Assembly (NCBI GenBank): GCA_014860005.1
Contig: JACZKP010000180.1
Span: forward strand, 1-35,054
From: Verrucomicrobiota bacterium
GTDB lineage: Bacteria; Verrucomicrobiota; Verrucomicrobiae; Limisphaerales; UBA11358
Reading direction: 5' to 3'
DNA length: 35,054 nt
The notes beneath the pieces are model-generated. The model was not told the origin of the DNA and searched no databases. It saw only the letters and a program-made list of their open reading frames with translations. Shown here piece after piece: positions 1 through 7,459 of this stretch. Both the position numbers and the translations under genes were made by a program. Numbering within the stretch: the first letter of the stretch is position 1; each line of letters begins with the position of its first letter.

Positions 1-556
1 GCTCCTTGTCTTTGACCATACCTCCCACGATGTCGTCAGTCATATCGAACATGACATCGCCAAGGATTTCCAGATAAGCCAACTTTGATTTTATTTCCGG
101 TGTTTCTGCCACCTCGTCGTCATCAATACCGAGTGTCACCCAACAGAAAGCACGCACCAACGAATCTTTTTCACCCGCTGCATTTTCGATCTTCGATGTG
201 CCCGTGTAGAACTTGTAGCGATGAGGGAACAATTCTTCGTGAACACGCAAACTATCCGGGGCGCTGGCGAACGCTTGATGAGATGCCTGCTCGATAGCCT
301 TAACGACACCATCCATCTCGAATGATTTCTTGAGACCATAAGGCCGCGTGAGGCAAAAATGGATAACAAGAAAAGTAGAAAAATAAATAATCTCAGCAGG
401 CAGTCGCTTGAGAACTTCCCCGCCCAAAACTCTTCGATCCCCAATCTTGGTGAGAATCTCTTCGTTCAAGAAAGGTGACCGCGTGACCATATTCTGAACA
501 CACATCTCCATGACGATGACGAACGGAATCTTCTCTTTAGTTTTGAATGGCCACAT
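1..556 (-). CDS. Uncharacterised protein, 3' end cut by window edge
   Basis: A continuous reading frame runs from an ATG at 556 to the left edge without a stop, giving 185 residues of an incomplete protein. It starts MWPFKTKEK, like many cytosolic proteins with a short W/F-basic leader. It continues with a mixed hydrophobic stretch around residues 45-60 (IIYFSTFLVIHFCL) and an acidic C-terminal part rich in Asp/Glu (GIDDDEVAETPE, MFDMTDDIVGG). No catalytic motif is recognised. The frame is chosen over a competing one in the same place because its composition is balanced and it lies 18 bp after the stop of the next gene upstream, on the same strand. It is therefore probably co-transcribed with the 137-residue protein and the oxidoreductase subunit. 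An alternative start is the ATG at 511. Function unknown. Confidence 0.7.
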   Translation of the reverse strand, partial: MWPFKTKEKIPFVIVMEMCVQNMVTRSPFLNEEILTKIGDRRVLGGEVLKRLPAEIIYFSTFLVIHFCLTRPYGLKKSFEMDGVVKAIEQASHQAFASAPDSLRVHEELFPHRYKFYTGTSKIENAAGEKDSLVRAFCWVTLGIDDDEVAETPEIKSKLAYLEILGDVMFDMTDDIVGGMVKDKE

Positions 557-574
557 GGTTGAGAGAGGTGAGAT

Positions 575-988
575 TCAGCTGGCTAACAGTCTGGGACGGT
601 TCTTCATCGCCAATGTTCGTCCTTCGCTGGTTAGACCGAACAATCCAGAGCTGTCACCGAATCCAGCGGTCGTCTGGGTAACAAATCCGTTTTCCATTAA
701 GAAATCACAATGAAACTCTGCCTCGCTTCTCTGATAGTTGAATCGTCGGGCAACTTGCTCAATCGAAAGATCGCCTCCCTGTTCAAAGAAGAATTGCATC
801 ACTCTCAATGCTTCTTCACTGATCTCGTCAGTGCTTGGCTTGCTTGCTTTAAGTTCAGCTTTCAGCGTTTCATTCTCCACCTGCAAAACCTGCATCTGCG
901 ACCGAAGCTCACCAAGCTGCTTCCGCAGCCTCGCGTTTTCAGGAAGCCCTCTGAGAATGTCATCAATTATTCGTAAGCCTGGAATCAT
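575..988 (-). CDS. Small coiled-coil protein with winged-helix-like C-terminus
   Basis: The protein has 137 residues. Residues 15-50 form a predicted coiled coil (ENARLRKQLGELRSQ, then VENETLKAELKA), suggesting a dimer. The C-terminal 80 residues look like a winged-helix fold: two helices (EEALRVMQFFFEQG; SIEQVARRF), then a wing-like segment ending GLFGLTSEGRTLA, which resembles the last strand and wing of MarR/PadR-like domains. It begins 18 bp after the stop of the oxidoreductase gene, with GGAG seven bases before the ATG, so it is likely translated from the same transcript. A transcription-regulatory or adaptor role is inference only. It could equally be a phage-defence or stress-associated small protein, as such coiled-coil/wHTH proteins occur in many settings. 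Confidence 0.75.
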   Translation of the reverse strand: MIPGLRIIDDILRGLPENARLRKQLGELRSQMQVLQVENETLKAELKASKPSTDEISEEALRVMQFFFEQGGDLSIEQVARRFNYQRSEAEFHCDFLMENGFVTQTTAGFGDSSGLFGLTSEGRTLAMKNRPRLLAS

Positions 989-1006
989 ATCGCTCCAATG
1001 GTTCTT

Positions 1007-3013
1007 CTACTTCGCAAACACCACTTCCTCCTGCGCCAGCGTCTTCGGTTTAGTCGGCGCGGAGATGACGTTCCACGGGATTTCCATCACGCTCTTCAAG
1101 CCTTCACGCACGCACTTGAGGTTTTCCTGCACGACGTGCTCGCCGCGTTTGCCGAAATACTTGCGGATGTATTTTTCCACCGCGCCCAACACCTGTTCGT
1201 CGCCCATGCCGGAGCGCGACGCAAACGGCGTCACGCGAATGAAGATGCCGACGAGGCAGACGCCTTGCATGCGTTGCTGGAGGTCGGGGTCAGTGGCGAT
1301 CTCTTTCGCGATCTTCACGGTGTCGAGGTAGAAAACCTTGAGCCTTTTGTTGCGAATGAGCTTCTGGCCATAGGCGGGGATGTGATCCCAGACACGTTGC
1401 GGGTCGGTCTCGGGGCTTTGGATGAAGATGCTGCCTTCGTCGGCGATGCCGTCGAGCGGATTGCCGAGGTTGAAGGCGTTCACGTCGTTGAGCGGGATGA
1501 ATTCCACATGCGCCAGTTCGCTGTGCGTGCGGATGTGTTTCTCCGCGACGGTCAGGTAATAGGTCGTGGGCAAACCCTTTTTCTCCGAGCCGTATTTCGG
1601 ATACGCCTGCACGTAGATGTTGAACAGTTCGCCGACGAACGACGCGATGAGCTTGTTGGTCGTGACCGAGCCGAACCCGCCGACGGAATGGCCGCGCATC
1701 GAGAATGCACCCTGAGGACGCAGGTCCGGGTCTTCGCCATCGCTCAACGCGAGCGCGTGCTTGATCCCGATGACGGTGTATTCGCGCGGCTGGTCGGCGA
1801 GCATATTTTTGACGAGGGAAATAAAGTGACCGCCGCGCACGTCGCGTGAACCGAGCCCGGCAGAGCACGCGTAAATCTTCGGGATGCTCGTGATCTTCGG
1901 ATACTTGAATTCGCCGTTCGAGCCGAAGCTCAAGCCGGTGAGCGCGTCGGCAAAGCTGGCTTTGATGCCCTGCACGAGCGGATTGGATTGCGCGAGCGGA
2001 TTGTCCATGCGTTCGAGCACCGTGAGCGCGCGGACGTTTTTGAGCGCATCCACCAGTTGCGTGGCCGGAAACGGCGCGAAGCAGGTGACGTGGACGACGC
2101 CGACCTTGAGGTCCAATTCCTCGCGCATGTAATCCACGGCGGCCTGCGCGGTTTCCATCATGCCGCCCATGCCGACGAGCGCGTATTCCGCGTCGTCCAT
2201 CCGATAGGTGTCCACCATGCGATAACGGCGGCCGGTCTTGGCGTAATACAAATCCATCGCCTCCTGCACGGCGGCGGGGACTTTGTCGTAGAAATGGCGC
2301 TGGGCGATCTTGCCCTTCATGTACGAATCCTGGTTCTGCACTACGCCGGTCATGATGGGATTCATCGGATCGAACAGGCAGCGCAGCTTTTGATTCGGGT
2401 CGCCCATGTATTCCTTCATGAACTCCGTCTCGGGCAACTTGATGTTCTCGATGGTGTGCGTGGTGAGAAACCCGTCCTGCACATTCATGAACGGCGTTTC
2501 CACCGCCTCCGCTGCGCGCCGGGCGATTAGTGCGAGATCGCAGGCCTCTTGCGCGTTACGACCAAACAGAATTCCCCAACCGCAATCCGACACGCTCATC
2601 ACGTCGTCGTGGCCGCAATGCACGTTGAGCGAGTGCGAGGTCAGCGCCCGCGCGCCGATGTGGAACACGATGGGCAGCCGCTTGCCGGAAATTGTGTAGA
2701 GCACTTCCTTCATCAGCACGAGGCCCTGGCCGCTGGTGAAATTAGTCACACGTCCGCCCGCGAGTGCGAAACCTTCGCACGTCGTTGCGGCGGAGTGCTC
2801 GGATTCAGGTTGAACAAACGTGATGACATCGCCCCAAAGGTTCTTTTTTCCGTTGGAGACCTCAGTTTCGTAGCCCGTGCCCATCGTCGTGGACGAAGTG
2901 ATGGGATACGCGCACGCGCCGTGGGTGATGTGAGTTTCGACCCAGACGACGCCGCCGGCGCCGTCGGAAGTTGCGGGGATTCCGGGGTAAGGGATTCGTG
3001 AATCTCTGCTCAT
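1007..3013 (-). CDS. 2-oxoacid:ferredoxin oxidoreductase, alpha-gamma subunit
   Basis: The first 400 residues match the pyrimidine-binding (alpha) and transketolase-C-like part of pyruvate:ferredoxin/flavodoxin oxidoreductase: ACAYPITSSTTMG, ESEHSAATTCEGFALAGG, TSGQGLVLM, FHIGARALTSHSLN, DGFLTTHTIE. The next 200 residues match the gamma domain (FSMRGHSVGGFGSVTTNKLI, IYVQAYPKYGSEKKG, DEGSIFIQS). At 668 residues it is little over half of a single-chain NifJ (about 1170). It ends before the ferredoxin-like Fe-S insert and the TPP-binding domain, so a separate beta subunit is needed for activity. No such gene is in the window. I place the start at the ATG at 3013; a GTG at 3043 would add ten residues that do not resemble the family. 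Role: reversible oxidative decarboxylation of pyruvate or a related 2-oxoacid with reduction of ferredoxin, cytosolic. Confidence 0.85.
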   Translation of the reverse strand: MSRDSRIPYPGIPATSDGAGGVVWVETHITHGACAYPITSSTTMGTGYETEVSNGKKNLWGDVITFVQPESEHSAATTCEGFALAGGRVTNFTSGQGLVLMKEVLYTISGKRLPIVFHIGARALTSHSLNVHCGHDDVMSVSDCGWGILFGRNAQEACDLALIARRAAEAVETPFMNVQDGFLTTHTIENIKLPETEFMKEYMGDPNQKLRCLFDPMNPIMTGVVQNQDSYMKGKIAQRHFYDKVPAAVQEAMDLYYAKTGRRYRMVDTYRMDDAEYALVGMGGMMETAQAAVDYMREELDLKVGVVHVTCFAPFPATQLVDALKNVRALTVLERMDNPLAQSNPLVQGIKASFADALTGLSFGSNGEFKYPKITSIPKIYACSAGLGSRDVRGGHFISLVKNMLADQPREYTVIGIKHALALSDGEDPDLRPQGAFSMRGHSVGGFGSVTTNKLIASFVGELFNIYVQAYPKYGSEKKGLPTTYYLTVAEKHIRTHSELAHVEFIPLNDVNAFNLGNPLDGIADEGSIFIQSPETDPQRVWDHIPAYGQKLIRNKRLKVFYLDTVKIAKEIATDPDLQQRMQGVCLVGIFIRVTPFASRSGMGDEQVLGAVEKYIRKYFGKRGEHVVQENLKCVREGLKSVMEIPWNVISAPTKPKTLAQEEVVFAK

Positions 3014-3230
3014 AATTTGTATTGTTGAGCGGGTTGCGACCACCCATGAACGCTGTCCCCCTTGCCCCTGGTCCGCGGAAAATTCGGTTCGCGCCCGCCG
3101 TATATGTGCTGGGCTGGGAAGCTAAAGCGCAGACGAAACTGAGGCAAGGGATTAAATCGTCGAAAGCAGACTTTTATGACTCGCAAAGCGCGGCGGCACG
3201 GACTTAGCTATTTCCAATGACGCGAGCGCA

Positions 3231-3256
3231 GGAGCGCGGAGGAATTTGTCCGCGGG
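3231..3256. repeat. Single palindrome of the GGAGCGCGGA type
   Basis: The short element GGAGCGCGGA, then 8 bases, then TCCGCG forms a 6-bp stem (CGCGGA/TCCGCG). It resembles the element at 17328-17355, which also begins GGAGCGCGGA and continues TTTGTCCGCG. It sits between the divergent oxidoreductase and UreF-like genes. It is probably a degenerate dispersed copy of the same family. Confidence 0.45.
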
Positions 3257-3295
3257 AAATGCGCCCGGTGAAAGTGACGAACGAAGTTGACCGTG

Positions 3296-3952
3296 ATGCG
3301 ACGAATGAACTTGAGGCCGCAACCGCAATTGACGCACGACCCTGCCGAATGGCTGGGCGATGCGCATCCGCTCGTCGAGCAACTTGGCTCGGCGGACGGC
3401 CTGGTGTCATTGGACGCGCTGGCCGAATCGCTCGCGTTGCAGCCCGTTGCCAGTCTGCGTGCGTTGCGCGACTTTTTGCACGGGTATCACACGCAAATCC
3501 TGCTGCCGCATGAATTGCCGGCTATTAGCGCCGCGCACACCCACGCGGCCAGCCAGCACGCGCGTGAACTCGTCGCCCTGGATCACCAGATTTCCCACGA
3601 ACCGGCGCTGCGCGATGTTGCGTCCGCCAGCCGGCGCGTCGGGCAGGCGCAACTGCAACGGCTGCGTCCCCTGCGCGACGAGCGCATCGTTCAGCGTTAT
3701 CTGCACGCAGTGGAAAGCGGGCAAGCACAGGGCTGGCACACGCTGGTCTATGGTTTGACGCTGGCGGTTTATTCGCTGCCACTGCGGCCCGGCCTGCTGG
3801 GCTACGCGCAACAGACGACCCGGGGGTTCATTCAGGCGGCTGCGCGATCACTGGGCGGCGCCGAGGCGGAATACCGCGAGTTGTTTGACGAGCTTTGTGT
3901 GCCCCTGCCCGCCGCGGTCGAATTGCTGGTCAGGAAGCCGGTCGCGGCCTGA
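3296..3952 (+). CDS. UreF-like helical protein, urease accessory family (tentative)
   Basis: The protein has about 218 residues and is almost entirely helical. Its middle and C-terminal parts follow the pattern of urease accessory protein UreF: LRALRDFLHGYHTQILLPHE, then LVALDHQISHEPALRDVASA followed by SRRVGQAQLQRL, then a helix pair around LTLAVYSLPLRPGLLGYAQQ and FIQAAARSLGGAEAEY. In UreF the corresponding stretch reads roughly 'LN..L.A...T.ELR.AS.QMG..LL'. The resemblance is remembered, not computed. No urease structural gene or other Ure accessory gene is in the window, so the protein may act on another metalloenzyme or simply share the fold. Three starts are possible (TTG 3287, ATG 3296, ATG 3305); 3296 is a compromise because no clear Shine-Dalgarno decides. 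Next to it lies a convergent acyl carrier protein gene, 28 bp after its stop. Confidence 0.6.
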   Translation: MRRMNLRPQPQLTHDPAEWLGDAHPLVEQLGSADGLVSLDALAESLALQPVASLRALRDFLHGYHTQILLPHELPAISAAHTHAASQHARELVALDHQISHEPALRDVASASRRVGQAQLQRLRPLRDERIVQRYLHAVESGQAQGWHTLVYGLTLAVYSLPLRPGLLGYAQQTTRGFIQAAARSLGGAEAEYRELFDELCVPLPAAVELLVRKPVAA

Positions 3953-3980
3953 AGCAGGCAATGAATTCTTTCTGAACGGC

Positions 3981-4283
3981 TCACTCCGGCGCGCGCCCCA
4001 GCACTTTCGCAAGAGTGGCACAAAGATCCTCGACCGTCTGCACGCCTTCGGCCTGTTCATCGGTGACTGTCACGTTGAATCGCTCCTCCACCCGCATGAC
4101 GATGGAAACCAAGTCAAGCGAGTCAGCGCCCAGGTCCGCTTTCAATTGTGCCTCGGGCGTGAGTTGTTCGATCCGCACCTCAAGTTCTTCCGCGAGGATT
4201 TGCTCCAAGGCAGCGACTTCAGCCTGCGTGAGCAGGGCGTTGATATTGGAACGGGCTTGTGTGATTTCTGGTTTTTCATTCAT
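3981..4283 (-). CDS. Acyl carrier protein
   Basis: This 100-residue acidic four-helix protein carries the phosphopantetheine attachment motif GADSLDLV, with Ser55 as the modified residue. The lead-in LKADLGADSLD and the trailing helix MRVEERFNV are typical of bacterial ACPs. It is about 20 residues longer at the N-terminus than housekeeping AcpP (about 78 residues), and no fabF, fabG or ketosynthase gene is adjacent. It is more likely a specialised carrier than the fatty-acid-synthase ACP. Its start has AAGG eight bases upstream. It is transcribed divergently from a LysR-type regulator across 68 bp, so that regulator may control it. Confidence 0.9.
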   Translation of the reverse strand: MNEKPEITQARSNINALLTQAEVAALEQILAEELEVRIEQLTPEAQLKADLGADSLDLVSIVMRVEERFNVTVTDEQAEGVQTVEDLCATLAKVLGRAPE

Positions 4284-4351
4284 GACGCAACCTTACCCGC
4301 GGGATTTTGAGTTGATAGCGCGATGATCGCGGATAGGCTGACTGGCGAGTT

Positions 4352-5257
4352 ATGTTTGCGCGACTGCTGGCTCAATCGGGTTTGTCGCTCGACCGGCTTC
4401 GCGCCCTGATCGAAGTCGGCGCGTGCGGCAGCATCGTCCGCGCCGCCGAGGGCGATCCGGTTCGGCAGAGCCAATACAGCCGCCAACTCAAGGAGCTGGA
4501 GGATTTTTTCCAGACCGCCCTGGTGGAGCGGCACGGAAAGCATGTCCGCCTCACGGCGCAAGGTCGCGAGTTGGCGCGCATCTCGCGTTTCTTTCTGCTC
4601 GGATTGTCCAACTTTCAGCGCGGATGCCTCGCCGAAGGGCAGACTTATCGCGTTGGTGCGAGTGCTACGTTCATCCATGCCTTTCTGCTCAAGGTGCTGG
4701 CCGCGCCCGGCGTGACACGGGCGGGCATCCGGTTCAAGGTCGAAACCGTTTCCGACCATGACATCGAACGGCGGCTGCACGAACTGACGCTGGATTTCGG
4801 CGTGGTGACGCGGGAGCACTTGAGCCGCCCGTTGCGAACCAAGGAACTCGGTCATTGCGGGTTTCGCCTGTGGGTGCCACAAAGACTGTGCCGCTCGGCG
4901 CAACAGGTCCGGCGTGCGTTGGCGGAACGCACCCTGCCGCTGGCATTGGCAATGAGTGAACGGCCGCCCGCTGCCTTGGAGTTCTTCAAGAATGAGGAGC
5001 CTGCGCTGGCTTGCGAAAGTTTCGTCGAAGCGCAAATCGCGCTCAATGAACAGGGCGCAGCGGCGATTCTCCCGGAATTCCTCAATCCGGCCGGCGGCAC
5101 CGGTCAATTTATCCGGGTGCGCGTGCCCTCTATTGACTCCTTGCGGTTGCGCTACTGTCTGGCGTGGAATCCCCGGCTGCTGCGATTGAATCCGCACGCG
5201 AGCCGGAGAAGGGACGCGTTGATCGCAGCGCTTGGTGACAGACTCGCAAAGCAGTGA
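4352..5257 (+). CDS. LysR-family transcriptional regulator
   Basis: The protein has 301 residues, the usual LTTR length. Residues 12-70 form the winged helix-turn-helix: LDRLRALIEVGACGSIVRAA, then the recognition helix region RQSQYSRQLKELEDFF, ending in the wing VERHGKHVRLTAQGREL. The remainder is a periplasmic-binding-protein-like effector domain, starting YRVGASATFIHAFL and including a central linker and LRYCLAWNPRLLRLNP near the end. The usual 'A.....SQPALS.QI..LE' pattern is altered to RQSQYSRQLKELE, but the spacing is retained. It is divergent from the ACP gene; LTTRs commonly regulate the divergent neighbour and themselves from the shared intergenic space. Effector unknown. Confidence 0.88.
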   Translation: MFARLLAQSGLSLDRLRALIEVGACGSIVRAAEGDPVRQSQYSRQLKELEDFFQTALVERHGKHVRLTAQGRELARISRFFLLGLSNFQRGCLAEGQTYRVGASATFIHAFLLKVLAAPGVTRAGIRFKVETVSDHDIERRLHELTLDFGVVTREHLSRPLRTKELGHCGFRLWVPQRLCRSAQQVRRALAERTLPLALAMSERPPAALEFFKNEEPALACESFVEAQIALNEQGAAAILPEFLNPAGGTGQFIRVRVPSIDSLRLRYCLAWNPRLLRLNPHASRRRDALIAALGDRLAKQ

Positions 5258-5373
5258 GCCGTGCCAGTGGCGGACGTCCCGTTCCGACAACGTAACCGGC
5301 GCAATTTCATTTTCGGGGGAAATTTTCCTCGCCTTTGTGCCTGGGCTTCCCCAGAAATGTCACTTCTTGAACG

Positions 5374-6855
5374 ATGAAACTGCATCCGCTCGACCTCGTC
5401 ATCATTGTCGTTTACATGCTGGGCACGCTCGGCGTGGGCTGGTGGTTCAGCCGGAAGCAACGCAACATCCGCGATTATTTTCTCTCGGGTAACGATACGC
5501 CGTGGTGGGCGCTCATGGGTTCGATCGTGGCCACGGAGACCTCCACCGTCACGTTTATCAGCGTACCGGCGTTTGCGTTTGCCGCGAATGCCGGTGGAAT
5601 CGGCGGTAACTTCACCTTCCTCCAGATCGTCATTGGTTACTTGATCGGGCGGCTGGTCATCGTTGCCCTGTTCATCCCGCTTTATTTCAAGGGCGAACTG
5701 TTCACGGTTTACCAGGTGTTGGATCAGCGCTTCGGCGGCCGGGTGAAACGCACCGCCGCCTCCCTGTTTCTGATCACGCGCTCCATCGCGGACGGCATCC
5801 GGCTGTTTCTCACCGCGATTGTGTTGGTGGCTTTGACTGGTTGGGCGGACCCGGTCTCGATTCTCATCATTGGTGTGGTGACGATTGCTTACACGTACCT
5901 GGGTGGGATGGCGGCAGTGATCTGGACCGATGCCATTCAACTGGTGGTGTATCTCGTCGGCGCGGTGGCGGCGGCGTTCGTGTTACTCGGGCAAATCCCC
6001 GGCGGCTGGAGTGAAGTCGTGGCAGTAGGCAATGAGTTCAACAAGTTCACCCTGTTTGACTTCACGTTTGATCTCACGCGGAGTTATACGTTCTGGGCGG
6101 GCGTGATCGGCGGCGCGTTTTTGACCACGGCTACGCACGGCACGGACCAATTGATGGTGCAGCGCTATCTCAGCGCGCGTAGTGCGAGACAGGCAACCGC
6201 GGCGCTGCTGACCAGCGGCCTCGTAATTCTCGCGCAGTTCGCGCTGTTCCTGCTCATCGGGGTGATGCTCTTTGTATATTACCAGCAGGCCGGGTCGCTG
6301 CCGCCCGAAGTCGCGGCCAAGGCCGACCGCGTGTTTCCGCACTTTATCGTCACGCAACTGCCCAACGGACTGATCGGCCTCGTGGTCGCGGCGATTTTTG
6401 CGGCGGCCATGAGCACATTGTCCGGTTCGCTCAACTCGCTTTCCGCGACGGCGGTGACGGACTTCTATCGTCCACTGTTCGCCCCGGACAAATCCGAAAA
6501 GCACTACCTCAACGTGTCGCGGTGGCTCACCGCAGGTTGGGGCGGAGTGCAGATCACCGTGGCCATGATCGCCATCGCCATGCAGGGGCGCGGCGTGGAC
6601 GCGGTGCTGGCCGTGGCATCCTTCACCAACGGTCCGATTCTTGGATTGTTTCTGCTGAGTACGTTGACCCGCCACGTCGGACCCAAAGGCGCCCTGATCG
6701 GCGTAGTGACGGGCATCGCCTGCATGAGCTTTGTGTGGCTGCAACTCAAGATTTCCTGGCAGTGGTATGTGTTGATCGGTTCAACGATTACGTTTGCCGC
6801 CGGCAGTTTGGCCAGTCTGCTGTTCCAGGAACGCTCCCGATCAAAAGCGGTTTGA
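5374..6855 (+). CDS. Sodium:solute symporter (SSS/SLC5 family)
   Basis: The 493 residues contain about 13 hydrophobic segments. Family features in order are: an N-terminal helix [20 protein letters not shown]; the cytosolic [20 protein letters not shown] typical of SSS transporters; TM2 with [35 protein letters not shown], the equivalent of the GG....WTD.IQ signature; [16 protein letters not shown]; and [20 protein letters not shown], with the conserved Ser pair thought to bind sodium. It imports a small organic solute (sugar, sialic acid, amino acid or carboxylate) with Na+ across the inner membrane; the substrate cannot be read from sequence. No clear Shine-Dalgarno precedes the ATG. It is followed after 31 bp by the Uma2 gene. 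Confidence 0.93.
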   Translation: MKLHPLDLVIIVVYMLGTLGVGWWFSRKQRNIRDYFLSGNDTPWWALMGSIVATETSTVTFISVPAFAFAANAGGIGGNFTFLQIVIGYLIGRLVIVALFIPLYFKGELFTVYQVLDQRFGGRVKRTAASLFLITRSIADGIRLFLTAIVLVALTGWADPVSILIIGVVTIAYTYLGGMAAVIWTDAIQLVVYLVGAVAAAFVLLGQIPGGWSEVVAVGNEFNKFTLFDFTFDLTRSYTFWAGVIGGAFLTTATHGTDQLMVQRYLSARSARQATAALLTSGLVILAQFALFLLIGVMLFVYYQQAGSLPPEVAAKADRVFPHFIVTQLPNGLIGLVVAAIFAAAMSTLSGSLNSLSATAVTDFYRPLFAPDKSEKHYLNVSRWLTAGWGGVQITVAMIAIAMQGRGVDAVLAVASFTNGPILGLFLLSTLTRHVGPKGALIGVVTGIACMSFVWLQLKISWQWYVLIGSTITFAAGSLASLLFQERSRSKAV

Positions 6856-6886
6856 TTTAAGGGCCAAAATCGGCTTACTTCGAGGC

Positions 6887-7459
6887 ATGGCAACAGCAAC
6901 TCTACCCCGGCCCGCCGCGAAGAAGCGGCTTTGGACCTATGATGAAATGGTCGCCGAACTGCCCGAGTCCAACCTGCCAATGGAACTTTGGGATGGAGAA
7001 CTCATTAGGTCGCCGACACCCAATCCCAATCATCAGGACATTGTCTTCAATTTTGCCCGCGAGTTGCGCGAATTCGTCGTGCAGAAGAAACTGGGCAAGG
7101 TTTTCCTCAGCCCACTCGACGTCGTCCTGACTCAGCGGCAGGTGGTGCAGCCGGACGTTTTCTTCATCGCCAAATCGCGCCTGCACCTCGTCACCGACCG
7201 GGTGCGTTGCGCGCCGGATCTCGCCGTGGAAGTCCTTTCCCCCGGTCGCCGCCGCCGGGATCGCGTGGACAAGAAGGATCTCTACGAACAGTTCGGCGTG
7301 CGGGAATACTGGATCGTGGATCCGGAAGCGCGAACCATCGAAGTCCTGGCGCTGGAGAAAGGCGCTTTCAAGCTCCACGCCCTGGCCGAACAAGGTGAGC
7401 CGGCCGCTTCCAAATTGCTTTCCGGCTTCACTGTCTCCTGGGCACAGTTGGTCTTGTGA
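6887..7459 (+). CDS. Uma2-family (DUF820) PD-(D/E)XK nuclease-like protein
   Basis: The 190 residues show the Uma2 pattern: WTYDEMVAELPESNLPMELW then DGELI at the N-terminus, QPDVFFI (Asp90), LAVEVLSPGRRRRDRVDKKD (Glu115 and the Lys pair), and the diagnostic LYEQFGVREYWIVDPEARTI. Asp90, Glu115 and Lys129/130 would form the restriction-endonuclease-type active site. Biological role is not established for most members of this family, which is greatly expanded in cyanobacteria and present in Verrucomicrobiota and Planctomycetes. The ATG at 6887 is preferred; an upstream ATG at 6794 would overlap the symporter gene and adds residues that do not match the family. Its stop overlaps the GTG start of the next gene by four bases. 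Confidence 0.88.
   Translation: MATATLPRPAAKKRLWTYDEMVAELPESNLPMELWDGELIRSPTPNPNHQDIVFNFARELREFVVQKKLGKVFLSPLDVVLTQRQVVQPDVFFIAKSRLHLVTDRVRCAPDLAVEVLSPGRRRRDRVDKKDLYEQFGVREYWIVDPEARTIEVLALEKGAFKLHALAEQGEPAASKLLSGFTVSWAQLVL

Noticed and set aside
136..444. Minus-strand frame of 102 codons near the left edge
   Set aside because: It competes with the frame running from 556 to the edge, which has better composition and the right spacing to its neighbour.
998..1849. Plus-strand frame of 283 codons
   Set aside because: It is antisense to the oxidoreductase gene; high GC at third positions keeps opposite frames open. The product is His/Arg-rich without any motif.
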